Positions 44,925 through 56,790 of a DNA stretch of 64,000 nt are shown one piece after another. Below the pieces are notes generated by a model. The model was given only the letters and a program-made list of their open reading frames with translations, did not search any database and was not told where the DNA came from. Each line of letters begins with the position of its first letter. Position 1 is the stretch's first letter. A program made the position numbers and the translations under genes. The DNA comes from Dipteris shenzhenensis (taxonomy: Eukaryota; Polypodiophyta; Polypodiopsida; Gleicheniales): the NCBI GenBank assembly GCA_047967505.1, contig CM106541.1; one strand, 5' to 3'.

Positions 44925-46277
44925 TTAGGGGCCTTTACTCAAATGAGATTTGTTTGGCAATGTCTGAAGCGTCACTGTATCTCTTGGCTCCACGCATGGG
45001 GCACTTGGAGGAATTGGAAGTTGAGGACCATGTGGAGTGGAGAACCTTGATTTCTTAAATGATCCCTTGGAGGACTCGATGGCGAGGTTAGGTTTCAGGA
45101 TTTGTTCAACAATGAGAGCAAGAGGAGTGTGGTTGATTTTTGGTAGGAGAGGGGAACTTGGGGTGGAACGTGTCAAGTTACGAGCTCCTTCAAGTAGTTG
45201 TTCTTGAAACAGGTAGTAGGCAATCAAACTTGTCCTAGCTTCAAGAGGGAAAGAAGCAATCCAAGCTATAAAAGCATAAAATTGACCTTTTGGGGTTTCA
45301 AGCCTAAAAAGGTTTTGAAGGTTGTGGATCATGTACCATAGTACTTGGTCAAGCCACATGATAGAGGAAGTACACCTAGAACCATCGTGAGTAGAACACA
45401 GACACTTGATGTAGGGCCTGTGTATGTTCCAAAGGGTTTTGATGTATTTCTTGCCTGATTTCTCCGGAGGGATAGCTTTGGTACGGAAGTATACGTTAGG
45501 GCTTGAACATTAGGATTGGTCAAAGGTTTGGAGAGAAAACAAGGGGAGGGTAAAATTGAGGTCAGATGAGAGGAAATGTTTGCCTTGCCAGATAGCTATC
45601 TTGCATTGGTCAACTGCTTCAGAAGACAGACTACATAAAGTAATAAGGGAATCAAAGGTGAAGGGAGCTCGGTGGTTAACAGTTTCAAAGGCCCATAGTT
45701 TGTGAATGAGACCACTAGAATCCAACTCAAGTTGTCTAGGGGGAAGGAGAGGAGTGAAGGAAGCAAACTCAGAAAGAGGGTTGTCAAAAGAATTTTCAGA
45801 GGGGGCAAAGTTTTGGGTTAGGCTTGCTAAGGCTTCTTTCTCAACTGGATCAAGTCCATCAACATCAACCAAAGGATTCAAGGGAATAAAAGCAATTTGG
45901 GCAGGTAAGTGAGTCAAGGGTAAGTTATTTACTAGTAAGAGTTTGTTCACAATGGCTGAAAGAGCCTTGTGGTAGAACTCTAAATCTTGCTCATCGGAAG
46001 TGTTAACGTCGATGAGCCGCCGCAAAAACGAACCAAAAGCTGCATTGGCGATGTGTGGATCCTTTCAGATAGTTTTGAGTAATTGCAGCCAGTCATTAAT
46101 AGAAGCAATACCAATAGCAGAAGGAGTGTCCTTTCTCTTTGCTTCTTCCTCAAATTTGATCAACTTTTGATGGAATCCACTATTTGAAAAACATGCAAGT
46201 ATAGTCCGAATGCCTTGGGCCGGAGGGGAACAAATGTCATCTTTGAATCCAAGTTTTAATAAGAAATCATTCCAGCA
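44925..46277 (-). pseudogene. Unknown protein gene remnant, copy A
   Basis: A single minus-strand frame of about 450 codons runs from an acceptor-like gtaacag before 46277 to 44925. It is broken by a TGA after LQLLKTI and a TAA after LQTFDQS. Readable parts are DCWNDFLLKLGFKDDICSPP, SINDWLQLLKT, ANAAFGSFLRRLIDV, LDPVEKEALASLTQNFAPSE, KYIKTLWNIHRPYIK, MWLDQVLWYMIHNLQNLF and WIASFPLEARTSLIAYYLFQ. I do not recognise the family. The TGA is shared with copy B, so the gene was already dead or contains an intron there before duplication. Composition looks like true coding sequence rather than repeat. Confidence 0.5.
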
Positions 46278-47819
46278 ATCCTGTTACGCATGTAAAAAAG
46301 TTTTGAGTTATGCAAAAAATAGTTGTTCTTGCCTAACTTGATAAATGTTTTAATGAGCAACGTGGCACGTGACATGGAAAATGTGGTAGTCTAACCAAGG
46401 ATTACCAACATGATCCATGGTTAACCTGGCCAAAGGTTAACAAGGTTCGGGTGTGTGTGTGTTTAAAAAAATGAAACCTCGAAAGAACACGGCACACAAT
46501 GCTCAGAAAAGGGTGAAAAATCTTTATTTTAAAAAATTATTTGATATATGGATATTAATAAGTACAAAGTGTCGAATCCATCTAGTAATCTCCACTCTGA
46601 GGTTGGGGTCCACTTACTTGCCACCATCCAAACAAAACAATGTGTTAGAACATCATAGTTTCGTGAGGGAAGACAGGTAATGCTTGTAAACGCTAGCTTG
46701 TTATCGCTTATACCAAAGAGCAAGACACCTACCAGAATTCTGAAATGAAAACAATATGTAGCATAAACACATTAGAAAGCACAAGAAGGGGAATCCTATT
46801 CCTTTCTGAGCAGCCATGTAGTCCGGACGTCGAGGCAAATAGTATTCTTAGCGCAATAGTGAGCAGCAATACAATCCGCAAGGTCGTGTCAAGTAATGAA
46901 GGGAGAGGTCACGTAATATGAAGTACGGGAGGGAGGCGAAATGATCGAGGAGGCGAGGTAGCACAGGAGTAGGGAGTTGGGAGCACAGTTCTGAGAATAA
47001 AGAGCATAGAGCAATGGGCAGTGCAGTGTAGTACGCAGAGATTTAAAGGCTTAGTACTTGCAGAGAGTAGGGAGTAGGATTGCAGGAGCGTAGCGCAGCA
47101 GGTAGAGACTAAGTAAGGGCTTAGTTAGTGGGGTGAGAGGAGGGTAGCATAGGTACTCTTATAGGCTAAGTAGTCGGGTAGTCGGGCATGTAGGTAGGCT
47201 TTAGGTGAAATCAATGTATTAGGGAGGCGGGCAAGTAGGCAGCTCTAGGGAAAGTATTAATGTGCGTGCCAAGTGGGAAAAATTGCAACGAGCGAGGGGG
47301 GGTCTGAGGGGAGGTTTAATAAATATTCTAGAGAGGCAGGTAGTTTAGGTGGCTCTAGGGAAATCCTTAATCTAAGTGCCATTTGGAGAAAAGATAGAGG
47401 ATTTTAAAATGCAGTGGGAGGAAGGGTTTGGTTCTTTCTTTTGAAATAATTAGAAATTTTTAATTTAAAAAAAAAGGGGGGAAGCAAAGGAAAGATAAAT
47501 TAGGACAAGATAACTAATTAAATGAAAATATAGGAAAATTTAAAAAAAAGTTTAAATAGGAAATATATTTTTAAAAAGGGGTTAAAAGAGAAAAAAAATG
47601 GGGGTTTTTTAAAAAAAATCCATAAAATATTTCTAAAGGAAAGTATGGGGGGATCTTTTTTTGGTTGTTTATCACAACAACTATGAAAGGGACGTAATGG
47701 GAATTTTCAAAGGAGGTACAAGAAAAAATCGGGGGGGTTTCTTAACAAAATAAGGGAAATGTGTGTGAAAAAAAAATTCAACAAGTAGGGAAGTGTGTGT
47801 GTGTGTGTGTGTGTGTATA

Positions 47820-47871
<52 letters not shown>

Positions 47872-48880
47872 TTAATCCCAACTCAAACCTAAAATCTTAG
47901 GTCACCTATTACCTTGGAATTCTTTCACTATTTGGTCACAAGGTTTGCTTGCAAGGATGGAAGTACAAAAGTATGGTTGGTAGTAAGTACAAGCAAGGCA
48001 TACAACTTGCAAGCTTGTGATTTGAGGCTTCAATAAGAGTGACAACAATTTGTATTAATGTGTGGAAAAGTGTGAAGAGAGTTAATGGAGTGAGGCATAG
48101 ATGGATGCATTTGGGACCACCAGAAAAATGGATCTGTGCAAAGCTTCTAGTACAAGGTGGCATAGCCACTACAGACCATACTAAGGTAGATACAAATTGT
48201 CTTGCAAGGGGAGTGGGCGAAGGGTAAAAGCACAAGTAATAACTTGGCTTTTAATACTATGGGCCCCAACCTAAACCACCCTTGAATTAAATTTACCATT
48301 TCCAAAAGAGACTTTCACCCTAGAAATAGCCTCACCCTCCTTAAGACATATGACCATGGTTCAATAAAACAAAGGCAATGTGTATATAGTGTCATAGGAG
48401 TAGAGAAGAGTTTCACTATGACAAGATAAGAAAATGCTTAAAATGTGTGACAATGAAAGAAATGGGGCATCGGTCCATGATTTGGTAAGACTTAGTGAGG
48501 CAATATATAATATAGTGATAGAGGGCGTTCGTGTAGGTCCCTATGCCTTTGAAATCCCAAGGGTGAGGGCATCTTATCAGGTGGAGCCTTTCAAATCCCA
48601 AGGGTGAGGGCATGTGTAATCAAGTAAGCTTGATGCAAGGGGTTGTTGGTTCTTCTTTTGTAAGTGTTTTTTTGTGTGGAAGCAAAGGAGTCTTGTGCTA
48701 GAGGTCCACCCCCAAGAACGACTTGGAGTGCCTAACGAGAAAGGCGGCTCTAAAAAACAAAACAAAACGTCACACACACACACACGCATGGCTATCTGGG
48801 GGACACGGCCTATGCTAATAGGGAGTAAGAGTCTTCTCGAGGGATTCAAACCTTGAAGAGAAAGAGTCTTATAGACAGGC
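46278..48880. other. Intergenic; purine-rich tracts and microsatellites
   Basis: 46.9-47.4 kb is G/A-rich on the plus strand with loose gggaggc and gtagg repeats. 47450-47660 has many A- and G-runs. A direct repeat of about 24 bases (aaatcccaagggtgagggcat) occurs at about 48553 and 48593. No gene recognised. Confidence 0.5.
47791..47868. repeat. (TG)n(AG)n compound microsatellite
   Basis: About twelve TG units are followed by ataag and about twenty AG units. Confidence 0.9.
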
Positions 48881-49045
48881 CTTGAATCAAAATCAAGGTG
48901 GGTTCCTGCATAGTTTGAGTGGAGGTTTGAAGGAGGCACAAAAAACTCGGGCAAAGAAAACATTCACAAAGACACGCACAAGTTCTCAAAGCTTGACCGT
49001 TCTACAAAAGCTTTTTGCTACGTCTTACTTCACTCTGCTTACTCT

Positions 49046-50197
49046 TTGCTTTCATGGGTTCCCTCCCTCTTCTCCTCCTCCATCTCCCCTCTTTCCTCCG
49101 TCGCTTTTCCCTACCACCCTTCCCTCTCCTTCTGCAGGAACAGCGCTTGTGCCACCATTGACGCCCACGACGTCGCTTGCACGGAAAAACTCGACCTCGT
49201 ACCTCTCCATGATAGCCTCCTTCCCAAATATGTCAACCTTCCCCGTCCCCTCTCCATCTCTGATCTCTCCCCTTCCCCTATGCATGGTTCTACCCTTCGC
49301 GTTGCCTTTCAGGGTAACCCCGGTGCTTACACTGATGCAGCAGCCTGTAAAGCTTACCCCCACTTCGAGCCCGTCCCCTGTGAGCACTTCGAGGCTGCGT
49401 TTCAAGCTGTGGAGCTCTGGCTTGCCGATCGTGCTGTTCTGCCCGTGGAGAGTTCTGTGGGAGGTAGCATTCACCGGAATTACGATCTGCTTCTCCGCCA
49501 TCGCTTGCATATCGTTGGCGAGGTCCAACTCCCCATGCACCATTGCCTCCTCGCAATGCCTGGGGTCTGCAAGGCGGAGCTGCGACGCGTCATTAGTCAT
49601 CCGCAAGCGCTCGCCCAGTGCGAGCTCAGTCTGACGCGCTTGGGGCTCGATGTAGCTTGCAACGCCGTGGATGATACCGCAGGGGCAGCTCAATACATCC
49701 TTGACAACAATCTGAGGGACACTGCAGCCATCGCTAGTCTGCGAGCGGCTGAGATCTACGGCATGAACGTGCTGGCCGATGGCATACAGGACGACTGCGA
49801 AAACGTAACGCGCTTCGTGATGCTAGCAAGAGAACCCATCATGCCCAGGGTCGACCGGCCGTTCAAGACCAGCATCGTTTTCGCAAACGAAGAAGCCACA
49901 GGCTCTCTTTTCAAGGTGCTGTCGGCGTTCGCCTTCCGAAACATAAATCTTATAAAGATAGAAAGCCGGCCTCAGAGGGAGCAGCCTCTTCGTATTGTGG
50001 ACAGCACCAACAGGGGGGAAGCCAAGTACTTCGAATACTTGTTCTACATAGATTTTGAAGCTTCTATGGCTGATCCTAGAGCTCAAAACGCGCTTTCCGA
50101 ACTGCAGGAGTTCACGAGTTTCGTGAGGGTGCTGGGTAGTTATCCCATGGACATGACCCCTCTGGTGTGGCCTCCTCCGTTGTACGATTTCTTCTAG
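49046..50197 (+). CDS. Arogenate/prephenate dehydratase, plastid type (intronless body)
   Basis: This enzyme decarboxylates and dehydrates arogenate to phenylalanine (or prephenate to phenylpyruvate) in the plastid. In the frame counted from 49046, the catalytic domain starts at [14 protein letters not shown] (about residue 84). It includes [38 protein letters not shown] and DDTAGAAQ, then LRDTAAIAS at 223-231, where RDT (224-226) is the catalytic triad region of the family. The ACT domain follows with [10 protein letters not shown] and ESRP (306-309), the phenylalanine-binding motif. The C-terminus GSYPMDMTP matches plant enzymes. No in-frame ATG exists between a stop at 48911 and ATG 49280, although conserved linker residues ([14 protein letters not shown]) lie upstream of that ATG. 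The first codon at 49046 is TTG, so the true start is unresolved. No intron interrupts the body. Confidence 0.9.
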   Translation: MLSWVPSLFSSSISPLSSVAFPYHPSLSFCRNSACATIDAHDVACTEKLDLVPLHDSLLPKYVNLPRPLSISDLSPSPMHGSTLRVAFQGNPGAYTDAAACKAYPHFEPVPCEHFEAAFQAVELWLADRAVLPVESSVGGSIHRNYDLLLRHRLHIVGEVQLPMHHCLLAMPGVCKAELRRVISHPQALAQCELSLTRLGLDVACNAVDDTAGAAQYILDNNLRDTAAIASLRAAEIYGMNVLADGIQDDCENVTRFVMLAREPIMPRVDRPFKTSIVFANEEATGSLFKVLSAFAFRNINLIKIESRPQREQPLRIVDSTNRGEAKYFEYLFYIDFEASMADPRAQNALSELQEFTSFVRVLGSYPMDMTPLVWPPPLYDFF

Positions 50198-51159
50198 CCT
50201 AAGCATGCAACTCATATTAAGCGCATGTGCTCTCGCAGCAGACGCTATGTAGACTTCGACATCTCCATTGTCGAAGAACTACAGATGTAACTAGAATGTG
50301 TTTCAGCAGTTTGATTGGAAAAACCGAGGTTTAATGTCACATGAATGGCACAATTTGAGAATTAACCTTGAATTTTTTTTAAAGAAGGTTTCATGAATTG
50401 CAAGTGTTACTATAACAAAAATGAACATTAGTTTAATGTGACATTCAATAGACCATAAGGTATTTGAATTGCCACTGAAAATTTTGCAAATTTCTAAATT
50501 GTAAAACAAGGCTCTACCTTACAGCTCATGATTCATGAGCCATGAGTCATACCATGAGGTGTGCCATGTCATGAGTTATAGGATGGGGTGTATCGTGTGG
50601 GCCATGGCTTTCGAGAATCCACTGGAATGTGGGACTTAATGAAAGATTTCAATGAAAATGCCTTGGATTCCAAGCGGTTGCGAGCCTACCGCCAAATCAA
50701 GCCCCAAATGGCAAAAAATCAGCCTCAAGTATTTCCTTCAATTCGAAGTAAGTGCTAACCAACTCGCCCCTACTTCCAACTGCCCACAACTCCCTTCTAC
50801 TTACCACAAGTTTGCAGTAGCATTCGTCTTGCTACTACTCTTGACTCCTCCTCTGTTCCATCCATCCCCCATCCATCCTCTTGCTCCTCCTCTTGAGTAG
50901 ATGTTATGCCCATCTTCAAGCCCAAATCAAGAGCTGTGTTGTGGAGTTCTCTGTTGTCTATTGCAAAGCCATTTGGGTGTGTTGCCTTCCCATCTGTTCA
51001 TTCGAAGAGTGTTTTCCCAATAGTTTCCTTGGTGTGCCATGATTTCTTCCAACGCTTCCATGTCATTTTCTTCCAATGTGGTGCAAGGGGACAGGGTTTT
51101 GGGTTGAAGCCATAAGACCACGCAAGCGACTTGTAGGTGGTTATTGGAATTTGTGTTCT
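50198..51159. other. 3' flank of the arogenate dehydratase gene
   Basis: This is an AT-rich trailer followed by sequence with repeated catgagtcat-like words at 50527-50578. No gene recognised. Confidence 0.5.
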
Positions 51160-51209
51160 CTCTCTCTCTCTCTCTCTCTTATGTGTGTGTGTGTGTGTGT
51201 GTGTGTGTT
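51159..51209. repeat. (TC)n(TG)n compound microsatellite next to the duplication junction
   Basis: About ten TC units are followed by about fourteen TG units. They lie some 50 bases before the point where copy B of the segmental duplication begins. Confidence 0.9.
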
Positions 51210-51261
51210 TCTATTGGAGATCTATGTATGCTCTTCATTTGGCCCTTGGAAAACAACACAC

Positions 51262-53364
51262 CCATAAGAGTTCTATTTTTCCTCTCAGCTTTGCCATTTT
51301 GTTGAGGGGTCAGCCTCACTGTGAGCTGATGCACAATAACCTTGCCTTTCAGAAAAGCATCAAAATCTGCAGACAAGTATTCCCCACCTCTATCTGTGCG
51401 CAATGTCTGTATCTTGAGTCCGGTTTCATTTTCAACCATGGCTGAAAAGTGTTTAAACACCATGAACACTTCTGATTTGCGCTTCAGCCCAAAGACTCAA
51501 GTGAAATTGGAGTAATCATCAATAAAGGTAACAAAGTAGAGATGACCACCCAATGATGGAGTCCTCATGGGACCACAGACATCATTGTGTATAAGTTGTA
51601 ATTTACGGACAGCTTTAACTGAACCATCCTTTTTGAAGGGGAATCTATGCATCTTGCCTAAAATGCACCCTTCACAGGCATGTGGAGGAGGTATTTCAAG
51701 AGGTGGCAATGCATCAACCATAGAGTGCTTCTAAAGTGTCATCAAGCTGTTGTAATGCATGTGGCCATATCGGGCATGCCATAATTCTGCATTCTGCATG
51801 GCAGCCGTAGGGGTAGAAACTGCAAGAGCATGGGCTGCTCTTTTCTAAAAAAGATCAAGCTGAAAAACCCCACGCAGCAGAGTATCAGATAATCTTAAGG
51901 CATAATCATTTTCCCTATCTCGGACAGCACATTTGTCAGCCTCAAATATGACCTGCAATCCAGCTCTGTTAAGAGTGGACATTGAAAGAAGATTCTTGGT
52001 GATACCAGGCACATATAAGACATCTGAAAGTCTGAAAACTGAGCCATCAATGGCAGTAAGCTCAACTTCTCTTGTGCCACGTACTGAATATGACGAGTTA
52101 TTGGCACAAGTGACTTTCTTACCAACGGGAGGTGGATGCAAGAAAGTAAAAAGATACTTTCTAGAAGTGATATGCTTGCATGCACCGCTGTCAAAATACC
52201 AAGTGTTCAGTGTTTCATTGACACTGAAAGCAGATGCATCCGTAGAAGAGTCATAACTGCAAGTCAAAAATGCATATGTATCATCATTACAAGTGGCTGT
52301 ACTATCCCGAGCATCTGGAGCAACCAGCCTAGAATCTGAAATGCAAGATAAAAAGGCATAATCCTGTCCAACAAAGTTGGCTGCAGCATCCCCACTGTCA
52401 GATGCATGAGGAGCTGAATCTGAAACAGCCATACCGGAGCTGTTTTTCTTCTCTTTTGCAAGCCTTTTCCTGCATTCTGCAATGTGATACCTGGCTTTTT
52501 GCAGTAATGACAAAAACCCTTCTTCTTGGGCTTACTTGCATCATTTTTAGCCTTTTGTGAAGGCTGTCCTGACCCACTGGAAGGCTGATTTATTGATGTC
52601 TTTGCCTGCCCCTTTGTTTTTGACTTGAACTTTGAGAGCATAGCTTGTTCACCTGCACATGAAGCCAAGTTTTTCCTGGTCTGCTCTTCTTGAAGCAGAA
52701 GTCCTATCAACTCATGAAAAGTGAAAGGATTTGCACCCCCCCTCAATGATAAGTTCAGCGAGGTATGAAAGTTAAGATAAGACTCAGGAAGAGAATTCAG
52801 AGTGGTAGTAATCATCTCTGAATCAGGAATAATCTCATCTATGTTCAATAATTGCTCTCTGAGATCCTGTAGCTTTGTGAGGTGGACTGACATGGAGTCA
52901 CCCTCTTCCATATGTGTATTACTTAACTCTCTTTTCAAGAAAGATATCCTTGCATCGTTCCGAGCTGCATACATGCTTTCTAAGATATCCCACGCTGCCT
53001 TCGAGGTTTTATACGACCGGATATGCGGAGTGATAAATCTTTTCACTGAAAGAGAGATGCATGACAAAGCTAAGGCATCCCGTGAATCCCATCTCTTTTG
53101 CTCTGGAGTAGTGGCTATAGCTGCACCAACAACTTGTTCTGCAGCTGCACCCTGTGCACGACCTTTTTCACCTCCTTGCTGAGGAGGGGTATTAGGTGCC
53201 ATACTTGCTGGTCGGATTTCACCCCCATTCACATAATCCCATAAATTGCGAGAAATCAGAATATTGCGTACCATAAAACTCCAGAGGGAGTAGTTTGTAC
53301 CATCCAACTTCTCTTCCTGTGAAAGACCACCGGACTGGAAGTCATTCTGATTTTGCTGGGCCAT
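51262..53364 (-). pseudogene. Copia element B Gag-Pol, truncated in integrase
   Basis: The ATG at 53364 opens MAQQNQNDFQSGG. Gag is open through the position where copy A has its TAG (here Gln) and keeps an intact CHYCKKPG in the zinc knuckle. A two-base deletion right after it shifts the frame. The other frame then carries the protease block YFDSGACKHITS (Cys where copy A has Ser). The pre-integrase LWHARYGH region is restored relative to copy A, but a stop follows in MTL-KHSMVD. Integrase keeps RTDRGGEY and GKAERKNRT with the catalytic Glu. The frame ends at the junction near 51262. The two copies therefore carry different lesions. Confidence 0.8.
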
Positions 53365-54446
53365 ATGTGAGAAAGAGATTTAAGCAGATACAAAACTGAA
53401 TTCCCTTACTGGGAATGAAATGCACAACTCCAAAAAAAACACAGCCAAGCACTGGCTGTAAATGCAACTCAGATTTCTGCACTTGCACTGTCAGAAATCT
53501 GTCCAAGCATCCAAATCTGCCAAAAGTGTTGCAAAACACTTCAAGAAAGGCAGTATGAACTGAAATCTCCAAAATTGCTCTCCCAACACAAAAGCTCAAA
53601 AATAGGCTTGAAATTGTAACCAGAAAGGGGCAAATGGTCTGAAAGCCCCAAATGTTGCACAAAGTGCTCTCTATCTGCAAAAGCCCCAAATTTCACTGCA
53701 AAATTGCAGTGTAATTGCAAAAGCCCCAAATGTTAAGGTGAAATTGAGTTGAAATTGGGGCAAATCCAAGAAAAGCCCCAAATTTTGCAAAATGCCCAAT
53801 TCTCATAATATGCTCAAATCTGCCCAAAAAACTGCTCTGCCAAACAATGGCTTCCTGCAAAGAAATGTCTGCCAGACGACCAACTGCAAGAATGCCTGCA
53901 GGAATGAAACCTGCTCAGAAGGCCAAATGCAACTGTACGGCCTGTATGGTGACTGTACGACAGAGGTACGGATGGCTGTATTGTACGGACGAGCTGTCAA
54001 CTGCAGGTTGTACGAAATGTACGGACATGTACGGTGGCTACAACACCTGTATGGATGGGCTGCACGCAAAAAGTACGGAAGGTACTAAGGTTGTATGGAA
54101 CAATACGGACGCCTGATGAACTGACGACGAAAATGACGCAGGAGCAGTACGGTCGACGCAGGTGTACGGCTGGCGACAACGAACCGTACGGAACTGTATG
54201 GCAAACCGTACAGTCTGGCGACGGGCTGTACGGCTGAAGATCTGCTATACGGAATGGAGCTGCAGGCTGTACGACGCTTCACTTGTACGGGCGACGAGAT
54301 TGTATGACGGCCACGCATGTACTGTACAGAATCAGTCCGTACAGATTGTACGGACGATCGGTACGGACGGTGAACTGATGGAGCAGGGAGCTTGCGGGCT
54401 GGAGCTGGAGGCGAATGTGCAGCAGGAGCAAATGCAGGAAGAACCT

Positions 54447-54734
54447 GCTCTGATACCAAATGTGAGTGTTTGGTGAGAGAGAGAGAGAGAGCAAGAGAGA
54501 GTGAGCTTGAGAGCTGAAAGCTTGATAGCTTGGTTGCAATAGAAGAGTGTAAGAGTACAATTGAAAGAGTTAGAGATAAGGTTTTGTCCTAGTGACAAAA
54601 CCTTAGTAGTCACTAACCATAGTTAGTGAACTAACTGCGGTTAGGGGGAAAAACCTCTTAAAGAGGGAAAAGTGCCCCTAACTAGCTTATTAAATTACAT
54701 TGGTCACTGCTGAATTATATCTATAATTCTAACA
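54447..54734 (-). mobile_element. Primer-binding site and 5' LTR of copia element B
   Basis: gctctgatacca at 54447-54458 and the LTR tgtgagtgtttgg...ttctaaca at 54461-54734. At most positions where it differs from the LTR at 38169-38442 it agrees with the other element A LTR (33644-33901). Most of those changes therefore occurred in the 38169 copy after duplication. Confidence 0.85.
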
Positions 54735-54739
54735 TGTCA

Positions 54740-55150
54740 TAGTTCAATTAGCATCAATTTACTGTAAGGTCGATAATGATGATGCAATTGCCATGCTCCT
54801 CAAGAGTATGCCTGCTAAATATGACACCTTAGTCCTGCCTTGAAGAATTTTCCATCATCGACTCCCGACGGGTGCATTGCTGGAATTTTGAAAGAAGAGC
54901 ACAAGGTTCAGGATTGTCCACCAAATCCACCTTTCAGGCCTTATCCACGGTGGCCAAGTCTCAGCTATGGTACACCTTTTGTAAGAAAAGGGCCATGCTG
55001 AGTTATGGTGCTTCAAAAAGGATCCTCACAAGTAGATGGTAAGTGTGGGGAGATGGGACATTTAACTCATCAGTGCATAGTGGCAACACAACAAAGAGGA
55101 GAGTTAACTTTGCAGTTGTTTCTTCATGAAATTACCAGATGAACTTTTTT
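54740..55150 (+). pseudogene. Older copia gag remnant, 3' piece, copy B
   Basis: The segment is the same as 38448-38860. It reads IVQLASIYCKVDNDDAIAML and MPAKYDTLV, then stops and broken zinc-knuckle fragments. The matching 5' piece seen at 33505-33643 is not present here because copy B starts further right. Confidence 0.6.
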
Positions 55151-55169
55151 AGTCCTATTCTTAATGTAT

Positions 55170-55567
55170 AATATCATGTTGTAACTCTTTTGTAGTGCCT
55201 AACATTTTAAAGGCAAATCCATTGTTCATGGAGTCTGTAAAATGTAAGATGGTTGTTTGGTCCAATGCATTCTTTTATTGAGGGGGGTATTAGAAAACTT
55301 GTTGCCCCGATAAGTGAACACACCCTAAAGGCATGTGGCTTAGGAGAGATGAAACAGATGTGGTTGATAATATCATGTTGTAACTCTTTTGTAGTGCCTA
55401 ACATTTTAAAGGCAAATCCATTGTTCATGGAGTCTGTAAAATGTAAGATGGTTGTTTGGTCCAATGCATTCTTTTATTGAGGGGGCTATTAGAAAACTTG
55501 TTGCCCCGATACTTGAATACACCCTAAAGGCATGTGGCTTAGGAGAGATGAAACAGATGTGGTTGAG
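55170..55567 (+). repeat. 199-bp tandem duplication unique to copy B
   Basis: The units 55170-55368 and 55369-55567 share atatcatgttgtaactc, cattgttcatggagtctg, tccaatgcattcttttattg and catgtggcttaggagagatg with few differences. Copy A has only the first 40 bases of the unit. Confidence 0.9.
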
Positions 55568-56138
55568 AAGGTATAAAATATACATGGGTAGTTTGAATTT
55601 TTCATACACTGGTAAGCTGAAGACTAATGGACTAAGATCCTTTAGGCCACTTGTGTACTCGCCTCATTGTGAGTGACTCACTTTTTTGTGAAATATAGGA
55701 ATTGAGGGTGGGGCACTTTTTTCCACGGCCACTCTCTCTCTCTCTCTCTTCCAAAGGTGGTCTGAGAGGGGGTGTCAAGCTATAGGGTTTACAGCCCATA
55801 AGAGTTGCATTTTGAGATATATCTGCAGCCATTCAACTCAGATTTGCAACCTATTTGTTCTGCATTTTTGCCACATATCTAAAGCCTACTATTGCTGCGT
55901 TGGAGCCCTCTATTGCAGACCTATCTGCAAGTGTATCCGGCATCATCTATTGCCATTTTGGAGGCGCTTCTGCCTCAGATTTGCTGCTGCCATTTACAGC
56001 CACACAGAGGTTGTGTTTGCAGCTCCCAACTACCGCTGTCATCGACGCGAGCCTCTCATCTACTCACTCAATTTTGCGTTTCGGCATTCTATCAGAGTCT
56101 CACGTTGAGCTCTTGTGCTGGATCACACATTATATATT
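55568..56138. other. Sequence present in copy B but not copy A
   Basis: The segment contains a TATA-like tataaaatatac (55571), a (TC)n run (55734-55749) and C-rich sequence up to 56140. No coding motif or clear terminal repeats were found. Either an insertion into copy B or a deletion from copy A would explain it. Confidence 0.5.
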
Positions 56139-56228
56139 CATACGCTTCATTCACCTACACTATGTTCTACGTGTCTACTCTAAGCTTTGTGTGTCAGGTT
56201 TTTTCCCTTGTGTTCTCACAAGGTTGAT

Positions 56229-56790
56229 TCAACTAATAATTGGTAGTAATAGGATGACTTGAGTTGCACAGTTCTTACTGTGAACCCCGAAATCCAACTC
56301 CACTGCCACACCACTGCCCTTGTTGAAGGGAAGTTCAGAGGCACCTTGCACACTCATGCCTCTCCATCCACTCGCATCACCTATAGACAGTTCCATAGAA
56401 AAGTAGAATGGACAAATCATTCTAGAATCCTTATTAAAGATAATCGTCATTGCATGTCGATGCTTGAGTTGCCTGGTTCTTACTGTGAACCCTGAAATCC
56501 AACTCCACTGCCACAGTGAGAGCTCACTGCCCTTGTTGCAGGGAAGTTCAAAGGCACCTTGCACACAAGTGCCTCTGCATCCACTCACGTCACCTACAGA
56601 CACTTCCATAGAGGAGTAGAATGGAGAAATCATTCTATGATCCCCATTAAAGATAATGGTGATTGCATGTCAATTCAAAGTACCAAATGCCAGTTGATAT
56701 CCCTGCGACGAGATAGATGAGGTTTGAGAAAGCCAATGACGAATTTGATGCAGAAATAGAGGTGGTAGCCTGCAATTACCAAGCACTTCA
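56229..56790 (-). pseudogene. Hypothetical two-repeat protein, copy B, frameshifted
   Basis: The segment is the same as the 39011-39574 frame. The open part covers 134 residues (from 56633). One A is missing after ccaagca near 56785, relative to copy A, which disconnects the original start. The two repeat blocks themselves are preserved. Confidence 0.4.

Larger units (their letters stand above)
34980..46777 (+). repeat. Segmental duplication, copy A (visible part)
   Basis: The segment is collinear with 51262-64000. The offset is 16,283 bases at the left edge and 17,223 at the right. The change comes mainly from about 930 extra bases in copy B near 55.2-56.1 kb. Homology begins inside the copia integrase (ccataagagttctattttt). 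The full unit probably reaches 51,261, directly before copy B. Confidence 0.9.
51262..54734 (-). mobile_element. Copia element B, truncated by the duplication junction
   Basis: It carries the 5' LTR (54461-54734), primer site (54447-54458), leader, Gag, protease and part of integrase. The remainder of integrase, RNase H and the 3' LTR are absent. The LTR is followed by tgtca and the same flanking gag remnant as in copy A, so it is a duplicate of element A and not a new insertion. Confidence 0.9.

Noticed and set aside
48882-49634. Plus-strand frame of 250 codons overlapping the dehydratase gene
   Set aside because: It is out of frame with the conserved catalytic domain and ends inside it. 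Only its ATG region at 49054 was kept as a possible clue to the start problem.
49052-49693. Minus-strand frame of 213 codons opposite the dehydratase gene
   Set aside because: It is antisense to a well-conserved gene in GC-rich DNA, and no family resemblance is seen.
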